DNA of 10,117 nt from an uncultured Simplicispira sp. (GTDB taxonomy: Bacteria > Pseudomonadota > Gammaproteobacteria > Burkholderiales > Burkholderiaceae_C). Below the pieces are notes generated by a model. The model had not been told where the DNA came from, made no database searches, and was given only the letters and a program-made list of their open reading frames with translations. This document shows, piece after piece, positions 5,771-10,117 of the stretch. The first letter of the stretch is position 1; each line of letters starts with the position of its first letter. The DNA is taken from NCBI GenBank assembly GCA_903882725.1, contig CAIRYF010000416.1:1-10117 (forward strand). Direction: 5' to 3'. The position numbers and the translations under genes were made by a program.

Positions 5771-6559
5771 CTACCAGCCGTCGGGCGTTAAGCGCTGCAA
5801 TCCTGCCGCTGTCAAGCGCAGGATGTCGGCGCGCGGTGGCTGGGCGGCCGCGTCCCAGTCGCTCAGGGCGTAGCGCGTTAGGCCATCGGCCAATAGGTGC
5901 TTGTTGGGGCGGTGGGTGTGGCCGTGGATGAGGGTGTGCGGTTGGGCTGGGGCGCTGCGCAGCCAGGCGCAGGCGGCGGCGGTATCGACATCGGCGTAGG
6001 CCTCGCCCGAGTGCTGACGTGCCTGTCTTTGTGTGCGGATGTCGCGTACTTGGGCGCGGCGCACGGCCAGTGGTTGCGCCAAAAACTGTTGCTGCCAAGC
6101 GGCGCTGCGGGCTACAGCGCGAAAGCGCTGGTAGGGCGCGTCGTCCAAGCACAAGGCATCGCCGTGGCTCAAAAGCCAGCGCTGATGGGCAAAGTCCAGC
6201 ACCGTCGGGTCGGCCAAGCCGGTGACGCCGCTGCGGCGCAAAAATGTTGTGCCGACCAAAAAATCGCGGTTACCAGGAAGAAAAAACAGGGCGCGCTGCT
6301 GCGCGGCGGCGTGCAGCACGGCGCAGCATTGGGCTTCAAAGCTGCCCGGCTCGTCCAGTGTGTCGTCGCCCACCCAGGACTCAAACACATCGCCCAGCAT
6401 AAAAACAGCGTCTGCTGGGGTTTGTGCCAAGTAGCGCTGCCAAGCGGCAAAGGTGGTGCGTTCGTCAGCGTGCAGGTGCAGGTCAGACAAAAAATCGACC
6501 GTACCCCAGTGCGGCGCAGCGGCAAGCTGCGCGCACCGGGGTACAGTCGAAGGAGTCAT
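5771..6559 (-). CDS. lpxH: UDP-2,3-diacylglucosamine diphosphatase (lipid A pathway)
   Basis: LpxH removes UMP from UDP-2,3-diacylglucosamine to give lipid X, the fourth step of lipid A synthesis, on the cytoplasmic face of the inner membrane. The 262-residue product has the full metallophosphoesterase set: SDLHLH with D26 and H28, LGDVFE with D57, PGNRD with N97, LSHGD with H131, and HGHTH with H211 and H213. These match the Mn-binding residues of E. coli LpxH (240 residues). About 17 residues precede the first strand (GTVDFLSDLHL). This extension is, from memory, usual in related Burkholderiales, and no later start codon would keep the first strand. ATG 6559 lies 29 nt after the ppiB stop without a clear Shine-Dalgarno. 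The first 22 codons contain a terminator-like hairpin, annotated separately. The stop faces the GTPase stop across 8 bp. Confidence 0.95.
   Translation of the reverse strand: MTPSTVPRCAQLAAAPHWGTVDFLSDLHLHADERTTFAAWQRYLAQTPADAVFMLGDVFESWVGDDTLDEPGSFEAQCCAVLHAAAQQRALFFLPGNRDFLVGTTFLRRSGVTGLADPTVLDFAHQRWLLSHGDALCLDDAPYQRFRAVARSAAWQQQFLAQPLAVRRAQVRDIRTQRQARQHSGEAYADVDTAAACAWLRSAPAQPHTLIHGHTHRPNKHLLADGLTRYALSDWDAAAQPPRADILRLTAAGLQRLTPDGW
6489..6550 (-). terminator. Terminator-like hairpin with U6 inside the lpxH start region
   Basis: Read as mRNA on the minus strand, the 5' arm (6550-6526) and 3' arm (6520-6495) pair over 25 bp: 23 Watson-Crick pairs and 2 G-U pairs, with a single bulged C. The loop is UUGCC (6525-6521). 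Six U residues follow at once (6494-6489). This is the classic shape of an intrinsic terminator. It begins 38 nt after the ppiB stop, a normal place for a terminator, yet it also begins 9 nt after the lpxH AUG triplet, so it lies wholly inside codons 4-24. In the other direction no U-run follows the stem, so it should act only on minus-strand transcripts. Translation of lpxH would melt the 5' arm, so attenuation is possible. The structure is seen; activity is inferred. Confidence 0.7.
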
Positions 6560-6588
6560 GCAGGCTGCGTGTGAAACCAGAGGCGCGC

Positions 6589-7095
6589 TTACAGCGCGAG
6601 GGCTTTCTCAATCACCACGTCAGTGACTGGCACGTCGCCGTGGCCGCCTTTGTTGCTGGTTTTGACCGCCTTGATTTTGTCCACCACCTCGGTGCCAGCT
6701 ACCACTTTGCCAAACACGGCGTAGCCCCAGCCACTGGCGCTGGGCGCGGTATGGTTCAAAAATTTGTTGTCGGTGACGTTGATAAAAAACTGCGCTGTAG
6801 CCGAGTGCGGGTCGCTGGTGCGTGCCATGGCCACGGTGTAGTTGGCATTTTTTAGACCGTTTTGCGCTTCGTTTTGGATCGGTGCGTCCACCTCTTTTTG
6901 CTTCATGCCGGGCTCAAAACCGCCGCCTTGCACCATAAAGCCGGGAATCACGCGGTGAAAAATGGTGTTGTTGTAATGGCCGTTGTTTACGTAGGACAAG
7001 AAGTTGGCGGTCGATTGGGGTGCTTTTTCAGCATCTAACTCAAGGGTGATGACGCCGTAATCGGCAATGTGCAGTTCGACTTGGGGGTTGCTCAT
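6589..7095 (-). CDS. ppiB: Cytoplasmic cyclophilin-type peptidyl-prolyl isomerase
   Basis: A 168-residue cyclophilin (E. coli PpiB has 164), which speeds cis-trans isomerisation of X-Pro bonds. No signal peptide is present, so it is cytoplasmic. Catalytic and binding residues are in place: FHR (46-48, R48), FMVQGGG (53-59, F53, M54, Q56), [17 protein letters not shown] (91-107) and GWGYAVFG with W123. The tryptophan equals W121 of human cyclophilin A, which favours cyclosporin binding. ATG 7093-7095 is 21 nt after the ppiA stop, with a weak purine stretch AAGAAAG upstream, so it is probably co-transcribed with ppiA. The closely related ppiA directly upstream suggests a tandem duplication in which one copy gained or lost an export signal. 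lpxH follows after 29 nt. Confidence 0.95.
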   Translation of the reverse strand: MSNPQVELHIADYGVITLELDAEKAPQSTANFLSYVNNGHYNNTIFHRVIPGFMVQGGGFEPGMKQKEVDAPIQNEAQNGLKNANYTVAMARTSDPHSATAQFFINVTDNKFLNHTAPSASGWGYAVFGKVVAGTEVVDKIKAVKTSNKGGHGDVPVTDVVIEKALAL

Positions 7096-7116
7096 AGCAG
7101 GTGCTTTCTTAAAAAA

Positions 7117-7719
7117 TTACTTTACTAAGGTGGCTGAAGTGATGGTGACAGCGGTGGTGGGCACGTCTTGGTGGCCGCCTTTGCTGCCGGTGGCGACGGC
7201 CTTGATTTTGTCCACGATGTCGCTGCCCTGCACCACTTTGCCAAATACCGCGTAGCCGTGGCCGTCGGGCTGCGGGGCGTTGAGCATGGCGTTGTCTTTG
7301 ACGTTGATAAAGAACTGCGCCGTGGCCGAGTCGGGCACATTGGTGCGTGCCATGGCGATGGTGTATTTGTCGTTTTTCAGGCCGTTGGCCGCTTCCAGGG
7401 CAATTGGCGCGCGCACCGGTTTTTGTGCCATGTCGGGGGTAAAGCCACCGCCTTGCACCATAAAGCCATTAATTACGCGGTGAAAAATCGTGCCGTCGTA
7501 GTGCTTGTCTTTGACGTATTGCAAAAAATTTTGGACTGTTTTGGGCGCTTTAGCAGCGTCCAGCTGCACCACGATGTCGCCCAGCGAGGTACTTAACTTG
7601 ACCTTGGGGGCGCTGGCCGCATTGGCAGCCTCTTGCGCTGCAACCGGTGTTGCTACTGAAAAAATAGCTGCTAGCGCAATGCTGGTAAGGGCTAGAGCCG
7701 AATTTCGTCTAGAAATCAT
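7117..7719 (-). CDS. ppiA: Periplasmic cyclophilin-type peptidyl-prolyl isomerase
   Basis: A 200-residue exported cyclophilin. Residues 1-28 form a Sec signal peptide (MISRRNSALALTS, hydrophobic core, then TPVAA) with likely cleavage after VAA, before Gln29. An Ala-rich linker precedes the isomerase domain (about 39-200). Active-site residues are present: FHR (R81), FMVQGGG (F86, M87, Q89), [17 protein letters not shown]. Where PpiB has Trp, this protein has His154 (DGHGYAVFG), as expected for a cyclophilin with low cyclosporin affinity; E. coli PpiA has Phe there. The start overlaps the transpeptidase stop (ATGA, 7716-7719), and a strong AAGGAG at 7732-7727 lies 7 nt upstream. Codons 2-22 coincide with a copy of the AT-rich repeat also found at 300-366, so the signal peptide may derive from that element. 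Confidence 0.95.
   Translation of the reverse strand: MISRRNSALALTSIALAAIFSVATPVAAQEAANAASAPKVKLSTSLGDIVVQLDAAKAPKTVQNFLQYVKDKHYDGTIFHRVINGFMVQGGGFTPDMAQKPVRAPIALEAANGLKNDKYTIAMARTNVPDSATAQFFINVKDNAMLNAPQPDGHGYAVFGKVVQGSDIVDKIKAVATGSKGGHQDVPTTAVTITSATLVK
7655..7716. repeat. AT-rich interspersed repeat, copy 2 (inside the ppiA signal peptide)
   Basis: This stretch shares with 300-366 the ordered blocks AATAGCT/AATAGCT, AGCGCAA, AAGGGCTA and ATTT...TAGAAAT, including equal 6-nt spacing between AGCGCAA and the next block. It lies entirely within codons 2-22 of ppiA and encodes the hydrophobic core of the signal peptide. It is AT-richer than the sequences on either side. Whether the similarity reflects insertion of a mobile repeat or chance cannot be settled from two copies, but the number of matching blocks in the same order makes chance unlikely. 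Confidence 0.5.
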
Positions 7720-9161
7720 CCGATAACTCCTTCAAAAAATATTTTCCACTGTGGGCCTTGGCGTATCCAGTATTGGCGCTTGACGGTGCCGGTGCGCATA
7801 CCTTCAATGACTTCGCCAAAGGTCACCACCATGGTGTCTGCCGCATCCGTCCAGTGAAGGTAGGAGACGTCTTTGAGCGTAATGGTGCGCCCCTGTATGC
7901 GCTCCATTTCTTGGCGCAGAGTGGGTGTCCATTGCACCAAAGTTTTGTCTTGGCTGCGAAAGTCGGCGGTATAAAAATTGAGCATCTTTGACAAGTCGCC
8001 ACTGCTTTTGGTTTGTTGCCAGCGCGCCAAGGTGGCGGCAAAAGCCTCGTTGTGGCTGGCCACAGTGCGGGGCGGTTGCCATTGCAGGCTTTGCGCAATG
8101 ACCACCGGCGTGGTGCGCACTTGCACGGTGCGGATCAGGCGCTCTAGGTCGGGATTGGCCAGCACCACGCAGCCATCAGACGCCCGAGGCGCGCGTGAAA
8201 ACTGCTCGGGTGGCGTGCCGTGCAGCCAGATGCCGCTGCCGGTTTTGCCCCGGCTTTGGTCCAGCGGATTGGGGTAGTTGATGGGCAGTGCGCCCGAGCC
8301 ATAAAAATTGGTCAGCTTTTTGGGGTCAAGGTTGCTGGTGATGAAGTAAATGCCCAGCGGGGTGCGTTTGTCGCCTTCGGTGTTTTTTTCTGCGCCCAAT
8401 TTGCCAATCGAGATGTAGAAGTCAGCCACCAAATGCAGCCCGGTGCTTGAATTTTCAAACAAATACAGGCGCGAGCGCGAGGTGTCGATGGCAATGGCGT
8501 GGCGGCTGCTGGGGGCCAGCGCAATGAACTGCGAGGGCAGCGTACCCTGCGGCGGGCGATCGCGCAGCGCTTTAAGGCGCAGTTGTGACTCCTCGCGCAA
8601 CTCGGCCAGCGCTTCTGTCGCTGGCTTAGAGGAGCCAGGGGGGACATCACCCAAGGTGCGCACCGGGCGCACTTGGCTGTTGAGCAAGTCGCCATATACC
8701 AACTGTGCTAGTTGAAAGTTGGGGTTGTCGCGCACCAATTGGCTGGCTTGCTCCAAGGCTTGGCGGTTGTGTCTCTGACCAATCAGGCGGTAGATGGCGA
8801 TCAGGCGGTTTTCTGCATCGGCATCACGAACGCCAGCTTTGCTGTTTACCAGTGCCACTGCACCCGCCGCACCTGCCACGCCCGCCGCAGCGGTGCCACC
8901 AACGACGGCGCCACTGCGCACCAAGCGTGTCGGTTTATTGGCGCTGGCGCTGGTTTTGACCTTGGCGGGTTTTCTGGAGGATGTTGTCTTGAGCGTGCCT
9001 GTAGTGCCTGTGGTTTTAGAGGCCGCCTTGATGGCTTTTTTGGCGCTGATTTTGGAGCTTGTAGTCGCCGCATTCGCCTGCGCGCTGTACCAAGGGGCCA
9101 CCAAAAAGAGTGCCAACAAGACGCCGCTGAAAGAGAGAGAAAGAGACCGAAGGGAATGCAC
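7716..9161 (-). CDS. YkuD-domain L,D-transpeptidase, Cds6 type, with C-terminal NTF2-like domain
   Basis: A 481-residue exported enzyme expected to act on meso-diaminopimelate residues of peptidoglycan, forming 3-3 cross-links, attaching a protein, or removing one. Residues 1-31 are a signal peptide (core GVLLALFLVAP, cleavage after ANA). A Lys/Ser/Thr-rich linker (33-80) and a Gly/Ala stretch (84-104) follow, then helices (115-205). The YkuD domain covers about 222-355, with catalytic H314 in WLHG and C331 in SDGC. The usual SHGC histidine is Asp here, and 13 residues separate H314 from S328. A C-terminal NTF2-like domain fills about 369-481 and resembles that of the upstream neighbour. The start is GTG 9161 with GAGG 5 nt upstream; the 56 codons open upstream are noncoding in character. 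ppiA overlaps its stop. Which reaction it performs cannot be told from sequence. Confidence 0.9.
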   Translation of the reverse strand: MHSLRSLSLSFSGVLLALFLVAPWYSAQANAATTSSKISAKKAIKAASKTTGTTGTLKTTSSRKPAKVKTSASANKPTRLVRSGAVVGGTAAAGVAGAAGAVALVNSKAGVRDADAENRLIAIYRLIGQRHNRQALEQASQLVRDNPNFQLAQLVYGDLLNSQVRPVRTLGDVPPGSSKPATEALAELREESQLRLKALRDRPPQGTLPSQFIALAPSSRHAIAIDTSRSRLYLFENSSTGLHLVADFYISIGKLGAEKNTEGDKRTPLGIYFITSNLDPKKLTNFYGSGALPINYPNPLDQSRGKTGSGIWLHGTPPEQFSRAPRASDGCVVLANPDLERLIRTVQVRTTPVVIAQSLQWQPPRTVASHNEAFAATLARWQQTKSSGDLSKMLNFYTADFRSQDKTLVQWTPTLRQEMERIQGRTITLKDVSYLHWTDAADTMVVTFGEVIEGMRTGTVKRQYWIRQGPQWKIFFEGVIG

Positions 9162-9188
9162 TAGAACCTCGGGAGAATGTGGATGGGC

Positions 9189-9217
9189 ACTGTTTGGCCA
9201 TGCTGGCCTGCTGTCAA
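9189..9217 (-). promoter_or_regulatory. Possible sigma-70 promoter of the transpeptidase-ppi-lpxH operon
   Basis: On the minus strand a perfect -35 box TTGACA (9217-9212) is followed, after exactly 17 bp, by the weak -10 candidate AACAGT (9194-9189). Transcription would start near 9182, leaving a leader of about 20 nt before the GTG start. The spacer contains the inverted repeat GGCCA-GCA-TGGCC, which could be an operator but is short. The poor -10 box makes this uncertain, though position and spacing fit well. Confidence 0.4.
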
Positions 9218-9306
9218 CTTGGCACCCGCCCTGTGGGTAAACAAGAGGCGGGGCGTTGGGCGTGAAAAAGCCAAAGCAGCTTTGCGCGATGTTTGCTGCA
9301 GCCGTC

Positions 9307-9350
9307 AAAACGCAAGCGCTGCGGGCCAAGCGTGCGCCGCCATGCGTTTT
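9307..9350 (-). terminator. Possible weak terminator after the TPR gene
   Basis: Perfect 8-bp arms AAAACGCA and TGCGTTTT flank a 28-nt GC-rich interior that can fold further. In the minus-strand transcript the structure overlaps the stop codon of the TPR gene and ends in UUUU. The U-run is part of the stem, and the interior pairing is imperfect, so it may be only a partial terminator. The rest of the intergenic region 9162-9348 holds the promoter candidate and nothing else that I can identify. Confidence 0.3.
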
Positions 9351-10117
9351 AACCCCCGGTGGCCTCGCTCATGATCAGCCAGCGATCGCCGGATTTGACC
9401 AGCTCCAGCGTTTTACGGCTCGAAGCGTTGAATTTTCCTGCGCTGTAGTCTTGGTGAAAACGCGCCGTGGCTTGCTTGTCTTTGACGGTGACGGCCAGGT
9501 TGCGAATTTTTACGTCAATATTGTTTTTGCCAACGATGCGCGTGTGCCGCTCTTTTTCCCAAACTTTGCGCGAGGCTTTGTTGGGGGGCGAGAAGCTTTT
9601 GTCATAGGCACCTAGGTACGCGCCCATGTCTTTGGACTCCCACGCCGAAGCCCAAGCGCGCACGGCGGCTTCAACACTTTTCTGTGCTGCGCTAGGGCCA
9701 GCGTTGGGGGCCGCTGGTGTATGTGTGGCTGCAGATGCGTGCGCGGGTGTTGTCGCTGCTGGCGCTGGCGTTGTTGTAGTTGCTGTAGTCGCTGGCTTGG
9801 CTACAGGCGCAGCGCTGATCGCATTGGCTGCCGCTGTGACAGCCGTGGCAGCTGCCGTAGCTGCCGCAGGTTTGGTCGGTGCTGCGGTGTGCGTGCTGGC
9901 AGAGGCACCGGTTTTGGCTGTTGTGCCGGAAGGGGTGGCCGCGCCAAGGTCGCGGATCATGGCCAGCTTGGGCTGGGCGGCGGCGCTGCCAGCGTCAATT
10001 TGCAGGGCTTTGTTGTAAGCCTGACTGGCCATGCGGGCGTAGATGTCGCCCAGGTTCTCTTGTGCCGTGGCGTAGCTGGGGTTGGTGCGAATCGCCATCT
10101 CTAGCGCAATGCGCGCC
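9349..10117 (-). CDS. TPR protein with Ala/Thr/Pro-rich linker and C-terminal NTF2-like domain (5' end outside window)
   Basis: The frame is open to the right edge, so only the C-terminal 255 residues are seen, and the codons before the internal ATG at 10098 (ARIALE) continue a TPR helix. The visible part has the end of a tetratricopeptide repeat (ALEMAIRTNPSYATAQENLG, then YNKALQIDAGSAAAQ), a linker of about 88 residues made mostly of Ala, Thr and Pro, and a C-terminal domain of about 110 residues. That domain (VEAAVRAWASAWESKDMGAY at its start, DRWLIMSEA near its end) matches the pattern of the NTF2-like Cds6-type domain at the end of the neighbouring L,D-transpeptidase. The linker suggests an extracytoplasmic protein, but its N-terminus is not visible. 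It probably works in the same cell-wall process as the transpeptidase; the function is otherwise unknown. Confidence 0.85.
   Translation of the reverse strand, partial: ARIALEMAIRTNPSYATAQENLGDIYARMASQAYNKALQIDAGSAAAQPKLAMIRDLGAATPSGTTAKTGASASTHTAAPTKPAAATAAATAVTAAANAISAAPVAKPATTATTTTPAPAATTPAHASAATHTPAAPNAGPSAAQKSVEAAVRAWASAWESKDMGAYLGAYDKSFSPPNKASRKVWEKERHTRIVGKNNIDVKIRNLAVTVKDKQATARFHQDYSAGKFNASSRKTLELVKSGDRWLIMSEATGG
9682..9945 (-). repeat. Low-complexity Ala/Thr/Pro linker coding region
   Basis: This segment of the TPR gene consists largely of GCN, ACN and CCN codons in irregular short runs (for example the peptide pieces AAATAAATAVTAA and PATTATTTTPAP). It separates the TPR part from the NTF2-like domain. 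Such runs are prone to length change by slippage, so the linker length is likely to vary among strains. No fixed repeat unit could be defined. Confidence 0.6.

Noticed and set aside
5800..5824. Inverted repeat ATCCTGC...GCAGGAT near the converging gene ends
   Set aside because: It lies inside lpxH, has only 7 pairs with an 11-nt loop and no U-run on either side, so it is not a terminator I can support.
9162..9329. A longer transpeptidase starting at the ATG at 9329
   Set aside because: The added 56 residues have no protein character, would hide the signal peptide, and GTG 9161 has its own GAGG site and a promoter candidate upstream.

Overview
The window reads as a chromosomal segment of a GC-rich Gram-negative betaproteobacterium, most likely Burkholderiales, family Comamonadaceae. 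The grounds are the base composition, the protein flavour (an LpxH with an N-terminal extension, a Cds6-type L,D-transpeptidase, the DUF2868/DUF3482 pair) and an AT-rich repeat of a kind I remember from Comamonadaceae genomes. This placement is by recognition only; no search was run. Apart from the left edge, every gene with a recognisable role acts in or on the cell envelope.

Left edge (1-384): a 12-bp tandem repeat with a CCCCGGG core, the remnant of a MerR-family metal regulator (CadR/PbrR type) lacking its DNA-binding domain and dimerisation helix, and an AT-rich repeat that probably also carries the promoter of the operon to its right.

Plus-strand operon (385-5762): five tightly packed genes, with a 6-nt gap and overlaps of 4, 4 and 20 nt. 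They encode an MlaE-like permease, an MCE (MlaD-like) membrane-anchored protein, an unrecognised lipoprotein, a DUF2868 membrane protein (TTG start) and a DUF3482 Era-like GTPase. The first two are parts of an ABC phospholipid transporter, but its ATPase is not encoded here. The tight coupling suggests that the DUF2868/GTPase pair works with this envelope lipid system, which is an inference.

Minus-strand group (10117 down to 5771): a TPR/NTF2-like protein cut by the window edge; an exported YkuD L,D-transpeptidase with the same kind of C-terminal domain (GTG start, TTGACA box upstream); a periplasmic cyclophilin overlapping it by 4 nt; a cytoplasmic cyclophilin; and lpxH of lipid A synthesis. 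The two strands converge with only 8 bp between the GTPase and lpxH stops.

Most notable: the first 22 codons of lpxH contain a 25-bp stem-loop followed by six U residues, an intrinsic-terminator or attenuator shape inside an essential gene. Second, the ppiA signal peptide is written almost entirely in a copy of the AT-rich repeat found intergenically at 300-366. No tRNA, rRNA, CRISPR array, insertion sequence or phage gene was seen.
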